Assembly: GCF_902859695.1 (NCBI RefSeq)
Contig: NZ_CADIJL010000021.1
Location: 36,976-100,975 of the forward strand
From: Achromobacter ruhlandii
Lineage (GTDB): Bacteria; Pseudomonadota; Gammaproteobacteria; Burkholderiales; Burkholderiaceae_B
Reading direction: 5' to 3'
Length of the DNA stretch: 64,000 nt
Shown here: positions 26,834 through 35,243 of the stretch, in pieces
How the letters are laid out: the number at the start of each line of letters is the position of its first letter
Numbering within the stretch: position 1 is the stretch's first letter
Program-made: the position numbers and the translations under genes
Notes under the pieces: generated by a model
The model's database searches: none
Told to the model about the DNA's origin: nothing
The model's input: only the letters and a program-made list of their open reading frames with translations

Positions 26834-27664
26834 TTACTTGATGGAGCGCCAGAGCATGATGGCCCAGTCCTTGGCGCCCAATTCGGGTCGGTTCATGAAT
26901 ACATCGTAGCCGCTCGCCTCGATCCGCTCCAGCACGCGCAGCCCGCCTTGCACCACCAGGCGCAGTTCCAGGCCGATGCGGCCCGGCAGGCGGCGCGCCA
27001 GCGGAGCGCCGAAGTGTAGCAGCGCGCGGGTGCGTTCCACCTGGAACGCCATCAGCGCGCGCCATCCCGGGGTCAGCCGCGCGGCGGCCAGGTCTTCTTC
27101 CGAGACGCCGAAGCGGCGCAGGTCTTCCTGCGGCAGGTAGACGCGGTGCTTATGCCAGTCGACCCGCACATCCTGCCAGAAGTTCACCAGTTGCAGCCCG
27201 GTGCAGATGGCGTCCGACTGTTCCATGTTGCGCGGATCGGCTGCCTCGAACAGGCACAGCATCAGCCGCCCGACCGGATTGGCCGAGCGGGTGCAGTAAT
27301 CGGCCAGCGTGGCGTAGTCTTCGTAGCGCTTGACCGCGATGTCCTGCTCGAAGGCCGACAGCAGGTCGTAGAACGGCGTGATGGGCAACTGGTGGCGGGC
27401 GATGGTGGCCGCCAGCGGCACGAAAATGCCGGCCAGCGCGGGCGCGCCGGGGGTGGGCACGGCGCCCGGTTCGGCGCCGATGCGGTGCAGTTCGGCGCGG
27501 AACGCCGCCAGCTGCGCCAGCCGCTCGTCATCGCTGGCGGCGCCTTCATCGGCGATGTCGTCGGCGGCACGGGCGAACCGGTATAGATCGGTCACGGCGC
27601 CACGCAGCCGGCGCGGCAACAGCAGCGAGGCGACGGGAAAATTCTCGTAGTGATCGATGGGCAT
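26834..27664 (-). CDS. hpnC: Hydroxysqualene synthase HpnC
   Basis: A 276-residue squalene-synthase-fold enzyme that converts presqualene diphosphate to hydroxysqualene. The N-terminal HYENFPVASLLLPRRLR and the first Asp-rich site ARAADDIADEG (D35, D36, D39, E40) mark it as HpnC rather than HpnD. The second site reads LQLVNFWQDVRVDWHKHRVYLP. I chose the ATG before PIDHYENF because an AGGA sequence lies 7-8 bp upstream of it; another ATG five codons earlier has no ribosome-binding site. It is the first gene of the hpn operon and divergent from alr. Confidence 0.92.
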   Translation of the reverse strand: MPIDHYENFPVASLLLPRRLRGAVTDLYRFARAADDIADEGAASDDERLAQLAAFRAELHRIGAEPGAVPTPGAPALAGIFVPLAATIARHQLPITPFYDLLSAFEQDIAVKRYEDYATLADYCTRSANPVGRLMLCLFEAADPRNMEQSDAICTGLQLVNFWQDVRVDWHKHRVYLPQEDLRRFGVSEEDLAAARLTPGWRALMAFQVERTRALLHFGAPLARRLPGRIGLELRLVVQGGLRVLERIEASGYDVFMNRPELGAKDWAIMLWRSIK

Positions 27665-27803
27665 GGTCGGGTCCTGCATTCGTTCTGACTGCGGTCCGGC
27701 CGCGCGGGCCGGATCACGGTCATTTTAGAGTACGCGCGAAGCCGCGGCCCCGCGCCGCCGGCACGCCGATCAGTTAGACTTAAGCGCCACAGGACCTCAT
27801 ACC

Positions 27804-28934
27804 ATGCCCCGCCCAATTTCCGCCACCGTTTCCGTTTCCGCCCTGGCCCACAACCTGGCCGCGGTGCGGCGTCACCTCGACCAGACCGCCGCCGCCGCGT
27901 CCGGCCTGGCGCCCTCGATCTGGGCGGTGATCAAGGCCAACGCCTATGGCCACGGCATCGAGCAGGCCGTCGCCGGCTTCTCCAAGGCGCAAGGCCTGGC
28001 CATGCTCGACCTGGACGAAGCGGTGCGCTGCCGCGAGGCCGGCTGGGGCGGGCCGATCCTGCTGCTTGAAGGCTTCTTCAACCCGTCCGACCTGGAAATC
28101 GTCGACCGCTACCACCTGAGCACCACGGTGCACCAGCGTGAACAGCTCGACATGCTGGCGCGGGCTCGCCTGTCGCGGCGGGTCGACATCATGCTCAAGC
28201 TCAACAGCGGCATGAACCGCCTGGGTTTTTCACCCGCCGCCTATCCGGCCGCCCACGAGCGCGCGCTGCTGCTGCAACAGCAGGGCGTGCTCGGCTCGAT
28301 CGGCAAGATGACCCATTTCGCCTGCGCCGACGGCCCCCAGGGCATCACCGAGCAACTGGCCGTGTTCAATTCGGTGACGCATAAGATGGCGGCCGGTCCC
28401 ATCAGCGTCTGCAACTCGGCGGCCACGCTGCGCTTTGCCGAGGTCGCCGTCGGTTCCGAGGCCCAGGCGCACTGGGTCCGCCCCGGCATCTGCCTGTACG
28501 GCGCCTCGCCGTTCGCCGACGCCGACGCCAGCGCGTTCGGGCTCAAGCCGGCCATGTCGCTGCGCTCCGAGATCATCGCGGTGCAGGAATTGAAGGCCGG
28601 CGATTCGGTTGGCTACGGCGCGCTGTTCCGCGCCGACCGCCCGATGCGCGTCGGCATCGTGGCCTGCGGCTATGCCGACGGCTATCCGCGCCATGCCGCC
28701 ACCGGCACCCCGGTGGTGGTGGCCGGCATCCGTACCCGCCTGGTGGGACGGGTTTCCATGGACATGCTGATCGTCGATCTGGACCCGGTTCCCGCGGCGG
28801 GCGTCGGCGCGCCGGTCTCGCTGTGGGGCGAAGAGGGCCCCTCGGTGGACGAGGTCGCCCTGGCGGCCGGCACCATCGGCTACGAGCTGCTCTGCGCCCT
28901 GGCGCCGCGCGTGCCGGTTACCCGCGATACGTGA
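27804..28934 (+). CDS. alr: Alanine racemase
   Basis: A 376-residue PLP enzyme that interconverts L- and D-alanine for peptidoglycan. The PLP lysine is K44 in [11 protein letters not shown], and the catalytic tyrosine from the partner subunit is Y271 in [11 protein letters not shown]. The C-terminal beta domain has [16 protein letters not shown]. Length and motifs are complete. It is divergent from hpnC across 139 bp. Only one alr/dadX-type gene is visible, and no dadA is adjacent, so I cannot say whether it is the biosynthetic or the catabolic isozyme. Confidence 0.95.
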   Translation: MPRPISATVSVSALAHNLAAVRRHLDQTAAAASGLAPSIWAVIKANAYGHGIEQAVAGFSKAQGLAMLDLDEAVRCREAGWGGPILLLEGFFNPSDLEIVDRYHLSTTVHQREQLDMLARARLSRRVDIMLKLNSGMNRLGFSPAAYPAAHERALLLQQQGVLGSIGKMTHFACADGPQGITEQLAVFNSVTHKMAAGPISVCNSAATLRFAEVAVGSEAQAHWVRPGICLYGASPFADADASAFGLKPAMSLRSEIIAVQELKAGDSVGYGALFRADRPMRVGIVACGYADGYPRHAATGTPVVVAGIRTRLVGRVSMDMLIVDLDPVPAAGVGAPVSLWGEEGPSVDEVALAAGTIGYELLCALAPRVPVTRDT

Positions 28935-29106
28935 TCATTTCTTGAACATCCCCCGGGCGGCGTTCCGGCCCCGGCTTGCCGGATGCCGGTCGGCGTCCGA
29001 TTTTCCGTCCGGATGGTTCCCCGCCCGGACGCCGGGTGTCCAGCATGCAAGAATTGCTACGCAATTTACAAGACAGGTAACGCCGGATGGTGTCTACTTG
29101 AAAAAC

Positions 29107-29128
29107 CGGGCGCCCAAGCGCCCGTTTT
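29107..29128 (+). terminator. Hairpin between alr and the SDR gene
   Basis: CGGGCG-cccaag-CGCCCG is followed by TTTT and preceded by AAAAA. It lies about 170 bp after the alr stop and 33 bp before the next start codon, so it may end alr transcripts or act as a leader attenuator for the SDR gene. The rest of the 226-bp gap holds nothing else that I recognise. Confidence 0.6.
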
Positions 29129-29160
29129 CGACCCAGTAACGAACAACGAGGTTTCGATCC

Positions 29161-29880
29161 ATGAAGGACAAATGCGTGCTCATTACGGGCGCCACCAAAG
29201 GCATCGGCTGGGCGCTTACTCAGCGGCTGTCCGACATGGGTTGTCATGTGGTCGGTATCGCCCGCAACACCGGCGACGTCGATTTTCCGGGCTACCTGTA
29301 CGCCTGTGACCTGGCCGACGCCGGCCGCACCGAGGAAGTGCTGCGCGAGATCCGCGAGAAATTCCCGGTCGACGCCGTGGTCAACAACGTCGGCATCGCC
29401 TCGCCGCAACCGCTGGGCGAGATCGACCTGGCCACCCTGTACAACGTGCTGGACCTGAACGTGCGCGTCGCCGTGCAGGTGACGCAAGCCTTCATCGAAT
29501 CCATGAAGGCGCGCCGCGCCGGCCGCATCGTCAACGTCTGCAGCCGGGCCATCCACGGCGGCCTGGAACGCACCGCCTATTCGGCCGCCAAGAGCGCGCT
29601 GGTGGGCTGCACCCGCACCTGGGCGCTGGAACTGGCCGAATACGGCGTGACCGCCAACGCGGTGGCGCCGGGCCCCATCGAAACCGAAATGTTCCGCGCC
29701 ACCCGCCCGGCGGGCAGCGAAGGCGAAAAGCGCGCGCTGGCCTCGGTGCCGATGAAGCGCCTGGGCACGCCGGCCGAAGTGGCCGCCGCCATCGCCTTCC
29801 TGCTGTCGGACGACGCCGGCTTCATCACCGGCCAGGTGCTGGGCGTGGACGGCGGCGGCAGCCTGGGCGGTCGTTCCTGA
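29161..29880 (+). CDS. Short-chain dehydrogenase/reductase
   Basis: A 239-residue NAD(P)-dependent SDR. It has the cofactor loop TGATKGIG (9-16), the NNVG structural motif (75-78), and the catalytic S128, Y140 and K144 (SRAIHGGLERTAYSAAKSA). The C-terminus GQVLGVDGGGSLGG is the usual SDR end. Overall it resembles 3-oxoacyl reductase-like SDRs, but the substrate is not determinable. It is convergent with the hpa operon, separated from hpaI by the 81-bp miniature element that forms its terminator. It may or may not belong to aromatic catabolism. Confidence 0.85.
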   Translation: MKDKCVLITGATKGIGWALTQRLSDMGCHVVGIARNTGDVDFPGYLYACDLADAGRTEEVLREIREKFPVDAVVNNVGIASPQPLGEIDLATLYNVLDLNVRVAVQVTQAFIESMKARRAGRIVNVCSRAIHGGLERTAYSAAKSALVGCTRTWALELAEYGVTANAVAPGPIETEMFRATRPAGSEGEKRALASVPMKRLGTPAEVAAAIAFLLSDDAGFITGQVLGVDGGGSLGGRS

Positions 29881-29958
29881 TCGCCCGCTTCGGGCCAGGC
29901 GGCGGGGCCCGGCGTGGCTACGCCGCGCCTGGCTTCCGATAAAAAGATGGCGCCCGCG

Positions 29959-30039
29959 TGAACTGACCCCCGAAAGCTGGACGCAATCCAACCTTCGGGG
30001 GTTTTTCGCTGACCTTCCAACTCCCCGGAGGGCAGTTCA
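29959..30039. mobile_element. 81-bp IS3-like miniature inverted-repeat element
   Basis: The element starts TGAACTGACCCCCGAAAGCT and ends in the complementary pattern (AGTTCA preceded by CCGGAGGGC). Its two ends read TGAACTG-ACC-CCC and TGAACTG-CCC-TCC from the outside in, both continuing to an AG[CT]TGGA stretch. It is flanked by the same 3 bp, GCG (29956-29958 and 30040-30042), as a 3-bp target duplication would be. Ends of this kind and a 3-bp duplication are features of IS3-family insertion sequences. The element has no coding capacity, so it is a MITE-like derivative or solo remnant. Confidence 0.6.
29967..30006 (+). terminator. Terminator formed by the miniature element
   Basis: CCCCCGAA and TTCGGGGG pair across a 19-base loop and are followed by TTTTT. 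The structure lies inside the 81-bp element and about 87 bp after the SDR stop codon, so the insertion appears to supply the SDR gene with an intrinsic terminator. A T-tract is lacking in the opposite direction. Confidence 0.75.
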
Positions 30040-30079
30040 GCGGGGCGCCGTTTTTCTTGCCGCGGCCTCCCCGGGGCAC

Positions 30080-30880
30080 TCAGTACGGCCCGCCGGCCTT
30101 GCCGACCGGCTTGAGATCCTTGAATTCGCCGGCCAGTTTTTCGGCCGCGCGCGCCAGCAGCACCGCGTCCACGCCTACCGCCACGAAGGTCGCGCCCAGC
30201 GACAGGTAGTGCCTGGCCTGCGCCACGCCGCTGTGCAGGATGCCGGCGGCCTTGCCCGACTTGACGATGCGGCCGATGGCCGCGTCGATGGTGCGGGCGA
30301 CCTCGGGATGCTCGGGCTGGCCCAGGTAGCCCATGCTGGCCGACAGGTCGGCCGGCCCGATGAAGGCGCCGTCCACGCCGTCCACCGCCAGGATGTCCTC
30401 CAGCGCATCGACGCCGCGCGGCGTCTCGATCTGCACCAGCACGCACATCTCGTCGTTGGCGCGCTCCAGGTAGTTGGGGATGCGGTTCCAGCGCGACGAG
30501 CGCGCCAGCGCGCTGCCCACGCCACGGATGCCGGCGGGCGGATAGCGCACCGCGGCCACCGCCGCCGCGGCCTCTTCGGCCGACTGCACCATCGGCACCA
30601 GCAGCGTCTGCGCGCCGGTGTCGAGGATCTGCTTGATCTGCACGGGGTCGTTCCAGGCCGGCCGCACCACCGGCGCCACCGGATAGGCGGCCACCGATTG
30701 CAGTTGCGCCAGCGTGGTCTGCAGCGTGTTGGGGGCGTGCTCGCCGTCGATCAGCAGCCAGTCGAAGCCGGCGCCGGCGATGATCTCGGAGGTGTAGGCG
30801 CTGGCCAGCCCGGCCCACAGGCCGATCTGGGGCGTGCCGGCGCGCAGCGCGCGTTTGAACTGATTGGTCAGGATATCCAT
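30080..30880 (-). CDS. hpaI: 4-Hydroxy-2-oxoheptane-1,7-dioate aldolase HpaI
   Basis: A 266-residue class II, divalent-metal-dependent aldolase that splits 4-hydroxy-2-oxo-heptanedioate into pyruvate and succinic semialdehyde, ending the homoprotocatechuate pathway. Visible active-site segments are [12 protein letters not shown] (D45, catalytic H48), [23 protein letters not shown] with the metal glutamate, and [14 protein letters not shown] with the metal aspartate. The start [12 protein letters not shown] aligns with E. coli HpaI. It is the last gene of the leftward hpa operon, 14 bp after hpaH. Confidence 0.93.
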   Translation of the reverse strand: MDILTNQFKRALRAGTPQIGLWAGLASAYTSEIIAGAGFDWLLIDGEHAPNTLQTTLAQLQSVAAYPVAPVVRPAWNDPVQIKQILDTGAQTLLVPMVQSAEEAAAAVAAVRYPPAGIRGVGSALARSSRWNRIPNYLERANDEMCVLVQIETPRGVDALEDILAVDGVDGAFIGPADLSASMGYLGQPEHPEVARTIDAAIGRIVKSGKAAGILHSGVAQARHYLSLGATFVAVGVDAVLLARAAEKLAGEFKDLKPVGKAGGPY

Positions 30881-30894
30881 GGGCCGCGTTGAGG

Positions 30895-31698
30895 TCAGAT
30901 GAAGTGGCAGTTGACGGAGCCGAGCACGCCGTAGTCGACGTTGAAGGTGTCGCCGGGGCGCGCGGCCACCGGCCGGGTGAAGGAACCCGACAGGATGATC
31001 TCGCCCGCTTCCAGCGCCACCTCGTGCGCGGCCAGCTTGTTCGCCAGCCATACTACGCCATTGGCCGGATGGTTCAAGACGCCGGCGGCCACGCCGGTTT
31101 CCTCGATCACCGCGTTGCGCGACAGGATCGCGCCGATCCAGCGCAGGTCCAGCTCGCCGATCTTCACCGGCCGCCCGCCCATCACCACGCCGGCGTTGGC
31201 CGCGTTGTCGGCGATGGTGTCGAACACCTTGCGCGGGCGCTTGCTGTCGGGGTCGATGCCGTGCGAGCGGGCATCGATGATCTCCAGCGCCGGGATCACG
31301 TAGTCGACCGCGTCGTATACCTGGAACAGGGTCACGTTGGGACCTTGCAGGCGCTTGCCCAGCACGAAGGCCAGCTCCACTTCCAGCCGCGGCAGGATGA
31401 AGCGGCCGGCGGGAATGTCGCCGCCGTCCTCGAAGAACATGTCATCGAGCAACATGCCGAAATCGGGTTCGTCGATCTGCGACGACAACTGCATGGCGCG
31501 CGAGGTCAGGCCGATCTTGTGGCCGCGCTTGACGCGGCCCTCGGCCAGCTTGATGTCCATCCAGGCGCGCTGGATGGCGTAGGCATCGGCGATGGTGATG
31601 TCGGGGTGTTCCAGCGAGATCTGGCGGATCTGCTGGCGGGTGCGTTCGGCGTCGTGCAGGCGCGCGGCCAGCGCGCGCACGGTGGTGGAATCGAGCAT
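30895..31698 (-). CDS. hpaH: 2-Oxohept-4-ene-1,7-dioate hydratase HpaH
   Basis: A 267-residue hydratase of the MhpD/HpaH family that adds water to 2-oxo-hept-4-ene-1,7-dioate, giving the substrate of HpaI. The FAH-like fold shows as [12 protein letters not shown], the metal-ligand segment [15 protein letters not shown] (E-x-E) and [12 protein letters not shown]. The start codon ([14 protein letters not shown]) lies 23 bp after the hpaG2 stop. Neighbours and length agree with the enteric hpaH. Confidence 0.92.
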   Translation of the reverse strand: MLDSTTVRALAARLHDAERTRQQIRQISLEHPDITIADAYAIQRAWMDIKLAEGRVKRGHKIGLTSRAMQLSSQIDEPDFGMLLDDMFFEDGGDIPAGRFILPRLEVELAFVLGKRLQGPNVTLFQVYDAVDYVIPALEIIDARSHGIDPDSKRPRKVFDTIADNAANAGVVMGGRPVKIGELDLRWIGAILSRNAVIEETGVAAGVLNHPANGVVWLANKLAAHEVALEAGEIILSGSFTRPVAARPGDTFNVDYGVLGSVNCHFI

Positions 31699-31721
31699 GC
31701 GGGGTATCCAGGTAGGGGGGA

Positions 31722-32471
31722 TCAGGCGGGGCAGGGCACCAGCGTGTTGACCAGACGGCCGATGCCGTCGATCTCGGTCACGACCTCGTCGCCCGGCTGG
31801 ACGTTGACGATGCCATCCGGGGTGCCGGTCAGGATCAGGTCGCCGGGCGACAGCGTCATGAAGCCGCTGAAGTACGCGATCAGGGCGGGGATGTCGAACA
31901 CCATGTCGCGGGTGTTGCCGCGCTGGGTCTCGACGCCGTTGACGGTGGTGCGCAGGTCCAGGTTCATCGGGTCGGCCACGTCGTCGCGGTCCACCAGCCA
32001 TGGCCCCAGCGGCGTGCAGGTGTCGCGGCTCTTGACGCGCAGGTTGGGGCGATACCAGTTCTCCAGGTAGTCGCGCAGCGCGTAGTCGTTGGCCACGGTG
32101 TAGCCGGCCACGTAGTCATAGGCCTGCTCGCGCGTGACGTTGCGCGCGGTCTTGCCGATCACCACGGCCAGCTCGCATTCGTAGTGCATGAAGCCCACGT
32201 CCGCCGGCCGCAGCGTCTGCGCGCGATGGCCGACAAAGGTGTTGGCTGCCTTCAGGAAGCCGAGCGGTTCGGGCGGCGCCTTGAACGCCAGTTCCTTGGC
32301 ATGGTCGGCATAGTTGATGGCCAGCGTGAAAGTGGTGCGCGGTTCGATCGGCGGCAGCCAGGTCACCGCGTCCTCGGCCAGCAGGCGGCCGTCGGCCAGG
32401 CGGATCTGGCCGTGGCCGGCGTCGGTGGCGGCGTGGATGGCGCCTTCATGGGCGATGCGTGCGTGTTTCAT
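31722..32471 (-). CDS. hpaG2: HpaG2, C-terminal half of the isomerase/decarboxylase
   Basis: A 249-residue FAH-family protein equal to the metal-bearing half of E. coli HpaG. Together with HpaG1 it decarboxylates 5-oxopent-3-ene-1,2,5-tricarboxylate and isomerises the product. The family core is clear: INYADHAKELAFKAPPEPLGF, the metal ligands in MHYECELAVVIGKTARN (E-x-E), NDYALRDYLENWYRPNLRVKSRD, and LTGTPDGIVNVQPGDEV. In E. coli both halves are one polypeptide; here they are separate genes 22 bp apart. Confidence 0.92.
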   Translation of the reverse strand: MKHARIAHEGAIHAATDAGHGQIRLADGRLLAEDAVTWLPPIEPRTTFTLAINYADHAKELAFKAPPEPLGFLKAANTFVGHRAQTLRPADVGFMHYECELAVVIGKTARNVTREQAYDYVAGYTVANDYALRDYLENWYRPNLRVKSRDTCTPLGPWLVDRDDVADPMNLDLRTTVNGVETQRGNTRDMVFDIPALIAYFSGFMTLSPGDLILTGTPDGIVNVQPGDEVVTEIDGIGRLVNTLVPCPA

Positions 32472-32493
32472 GGCGGGTTCCGTTGGGGGCGCC

Positions 32494-33522
32494 TCAGGCG
32501 CCGGCGATGAGCGTGTTGCCGAGCGTGCCGACCTGGTCGATGCGGATCTCGTAGCGTTGGCCCGCATGCGCCAGCGGCGCGTCGGCGCGGGCCCCCGCCA
32601 GCAGGATGTCGCCCGGCTCGAAGCTCATGAACGCGGTGACGTCGGCGATCAGGCGGGCCACCGGTCGCACCAGGTCGGCGGTGCTGGCGCGCTGCGCCAG
32701 TTCGCCGTCGACCCAGACCTCGATGGCGAGCGCGTCCGGGTCCGCCACGGACGACACCGGCGCCAGCGCGCGGCCGATCGGGCAGAAGCCGTCGCGGCAT
32801 TGCTGCTTGAGCGCTGGACGGAAATAGCTGTCGTGCGGCGCCGACAGATCGGCCACCACGCGATAGCCGGCCACGTGGGCGAGCGCCTCGGCTTCGCTGA
32901 CGCGGCTGGCGCGCCGGCCGAACACGATGCCCAGGGTGGCGCCGATGCGCACCTGGGGCACGTCGGCGGGCAGCGTGATCGCGTCGCCGTCGGCGGCATA
33001 GGTATTGGCCGGCTTGATATACAGCACCGGCGCGCGCGGCGCGGCCTGGTAGGGCGGTGCGTTCACCGCCTCGCCCAGCGCGGCCAGCGCCTGGCGCGTA
33101 TTGAGCGCGGCGCCCGCCACCGTGCGCGGCAGCGCGGCGGCGCGGGCCGCCAGGTATTCGCGATAGTTGCTGTGCTTGTAGTTGAGCACCGCGTCGGCTT
33201 CTTCCACCTGCAGCGACAGGCCCAGCGGCCGGCGCGCCATTTCCGGCGCCAGCGCGTCGCGCAGGGCCTGGAACGTGCGTTCGCCCAATGCCGCCTGCTG
33301 CGCGGCGCTGCGGCCGTGGCCGATGCGCAGCAGCACGTGCACGAAAGCGTTGTCGGGATGGCCGTCGGCGATCAGGTAGTCATCGATCCGCACGGCGCGG
33401 GTGCGCGCGCCGGCCAGCGGGTACAGGCTGCCGTCGCCGACGGCGGCGCCCTGCACCGCGCGCATCAGGGCGCGGGTGTCCAGGTCCAGGTTGGCGGAGT
33501 ACTCAATCCAGATATGTGGCAT
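32494..33522 (-). CDS. hpaFG1: HpaF-HpaG1 fusion: CHM isomerase joined to the N-terminal half of HpaG
   Basis: A 342-residue protein with two parts. Residues 1 to about 130 are 5-carboxymethyl-2-hydroxymuconate isomerase, a tautomerase: Pro2 after Met1 is the catalytic base once Met is removed (MPHIWIEYSANLDLDTRALM), followed by TRAVRIDDYLIADG, FVHVLLRIGHGRS and LSLQVEEADAVLNYKHSN. Residues from about 140 on are the FAH fold of the HpaG N-terminal half (VLYIKPANTYAADGD, GRALAPVSSVADPDALAIEVWVDGE, EPGDILLAGARADAPLA). At the metal site the E-x-E of HpaG2 is replaced by GATLGIVFG, as expected for the non-catalytic half. It is the first gene of the leftward operon. Confidence 0.88.
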   Translation of the reverse strand: MPHIWIEYSANLDLDTRALMRAVQGAAVGDGSLYPLAGARTRAVRIDDYLIADGHPDNAFVHVLLRIGHGRSAAQQAALGERTFQALRDALAPEMARRPLGLSLQVEEADAVLNYKHSNYREYLAARAAALPRTVAGAALNTRQALAALGEAVNAPPYQAAPRAPVLYIKPANTYAADGDAITLPADVPQVRIGATLGIVFGRRASRVSEAEALAHVAGYRVVADLSAPHDSYFRPALKQQCRDGFCPIGRALAPVSSVADPDALAIEVWVDGELAQRASTADLVRPVARLIADVTAFMSFEPGDILLAGARADAPLAHAGQRYEIRIDQVGTLGNTLIAGA

Positions 33523-33556
33523 GACAGGCGCGGGACCAGCCCCCTCCGGCATATTG

Positions 33557-33568
33557 TTATCATGTTAA
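33557..33568. promoter_or_regulatory. Probable HpaR operator, leftward-operon side
   Basis: TTATC-AT-GTTAA, 35 bp before the hpaFG1 start codon, is a near-perfect inverted repeat that matches the second site at 33665-33676 in 10 of 12 positions. The setting (AT-rich, between divergent hpa operons, with a MarR gene in the cluster) suggests an HpaR operator covering the leftward promoter. Confidence 0.55.
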
Positions 33569-33664
33569 TAATAATAGCGAAAAAAACCGGCCGGCGGCAA
33601 TCGCCGGGGCGGCCGCGAGACAGGGGTTTTCCGCCGTTGACAGCACCATCGGCCGCGCATAAAG

Positions 33665-33676
33665 TTAACTTGTTAA
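33665..33676. promoter_or_regulatory. Probable HpaR operator, hpaE side
   Basis: TTAAC-TT-GTTAA is a perfect 12-bp inverted repeat within AAAGTTAACTTGTTAATTAA, 62 bp before the hpaE start codon. It is 108 bp centre-to-centre from the related site near hpaFG1, close to a whole number of helical turns, so looping between the two is possible. Confidence 0.6.
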
Positions 33677-33737
33677 TTAAATTCCGGCCCGCTGCCGTTC
33701 TGGCGGCCGGCCGTCAGCGACAGGCGAGGAGACGCAC

Positions 33738-35204
33738 GTGAGCATCAAGCACTGGATCAACGGCAGGCAGGTCGACAGCGCCGACCGCTTCACTACCTTC
33801 AACCCGGCCACGGGCGAGGCCATTGACGAAGTGGCCGCCGGCGGACAGGCCGAGATCGACGCCGCCGTGGCCGCCGCGGCCGAGGCCTTTCCCAAATGGG
33901 CCGGCATGCCCGCCAAGGAACGGGCCCGGCTGATGCGCCGCCTGGGCGAACTGATCGACCGCAACGTGCCGCAGCTGGCCGAGCTGGAAACCCGCGACAC
34001 CGGCCTGCCCATCTCGCAGACGCGCAAGCAGCTGATCCCGCGCGCCTCCGAGAACTTCACCTTCTTCGCCGAAGTCTGCACCCGCATGAACGGCCACACC
34101 TATCCGGTGGACGACCAGATGCTGAACTACACGCTGTACCAGCCGGTCGGCGTGTGCGCGCTGGTGTCGCCGTGGAACGTGCCCTTCATGACCGCGACCT
34201 GGAAGACCGCGCCCTGCCTGGCGCTGGGCAATACCGCCGTGCTGAAGATGTCGGAGCTGTCGCCGCTGACCGCCGATCAGCTCGGCCTGCTGGCGCTGGA
34301 AGCCGGCATCCCGCCCGGCGTGCTCAACGTGGTGCAGGGGTATGGCGCCAGTGCCGGCGACGCGCTGGTGCGTCATCCCGGGGTGCGCGCGATCTCGTTC
34401 ACCGGCGGCACCGTCACCGGCAAGAAGATCATGGCGAACGCGGGCGGCATCAAGAAGTTCTCGATGGAGCTGGGCGGCAAGTCGCCAGTGCTGGTGTTCG
34501 ACGACGCCGACGTCGAGCGCGCGCTGGACGCGGCGTTGTTCACCATCTTCTCGCTTAATGGCGAGCGCTGCACCGCGGGCTCGCGCATCTTCGTGCAGGA
34601 ATCGATTTACGATGACTTCGTGCGCCGCTTCGCCGAGCGCGCCAATCGCCTGGTGGTGGGCGACCCGACTGATGACAAGACCAATGTGGGCGCGATGATC
34701 ACCCGCCAGCACTGGGAAAAGGTCACCGGCTACATCCGCCTGGCCAAGGAAGAGGGCGCGCGCATCCTGGCTGGCGGCGCCGACGCGCCGCGGGGCCTGC
34801 CGGCGCACCTGGCCGGCGGCAATTTCGTGCGGCCCACGGTGCTGGCCGACGTCGACAACCGCATGCGCTGCGCCCAGGAAGAGATCTTCGGGCCCGTCGC
34901 CTGCCTGATTCCGTTCAAGGACGAGGCCCACGGCCTGGCGCTGGCCAACGACGTCAAGTACGGCCTGGCCTCCTACATCTGGACCCGCGATATCGGCCGG
35001 GCCCACCGGCTGGCGCGCGGCATCGAGGCCGGCATGGTGTTCATCAACAGCCAGAACGTGCGCGACCTGCGCCAGCCGTTCGGCGGCACCAAGGAATCCG
35101 GCACCGGCCGCGAGGGCGGGGAATACAGCTACGAAGTGTTCGCCGAGATCAAGAACGTCTGCGTCTCGATGGGCAGCCACCCCATTCCGAAGTGGGGCGT
35201 CTGA
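33738..35204 (+). CDS. hpaE: 5-Carboxymethyl-2-hydroxymuconate semialdehyde dehydrogenase HpaE
   Basis: A 488-residue NAD-dependent aldehyde dehydrogenase that oxidises the ring-cleavage product of HpaD to 5-carboxymethyl-2-hydroxymuconate. The nucleophile is C278 (GERCTAGSR), the general base is E244 (SMELGGKSP), and SPWNVPFMTATWKTAPCLA and FTGGTVTGKKIM are the cofactor-binding segments. The C-terminal QPFGGTKESGTGREGGEYS is typical of the HpaE subgroup. The start is a GTG behind GAGGAG. hpaD follows after 39 bp. Confidence 0.93.
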   Translation: MSIKHWINGRQVDSADRFTTFNPATGEAIDEVAAGGQAEIDAAVAAAAEAFPKWAGMPAKERARLMRRLGELIDRNVPQLAELETRDTGLPISQTRKQLIPRASENFTFFAEVCTRMNGHTYPVDDQMLNYTLYQPVGVCALVSPWNVPFMTATWKTAPCLALGNTAVLKMSELSPLTADQLGLLALEAGIPPGVLNVVQGYGASAGDALVRHPGVRAISFTGGTVTGKKIMANAGGIKKFSMELGGKSPVLVFDDADVERALDAALFTIFSLNGERCTAGSRIFVQESIYDDFVRRFAERANRLVVGDPTDDKTNVGAMITRQHWEKVTGYIRLAKEEGARILAGGADAPRGLPAHLAGGNFVRPTVLADVDNRMRCAQEEIFGPVACLIPFKDEAHGLALANDVKYGLASYIWTRDIGRAHRLARGIEAGMVFINSQNVRDLRQPFGGTKESGTGREGGEYSYEVFAEIKNVCVSMGSHPIPKWGV

Positions 35205-35243
35205 CCGGCGCCCGGATACCGAAAACAACAGGAGACACGCATC

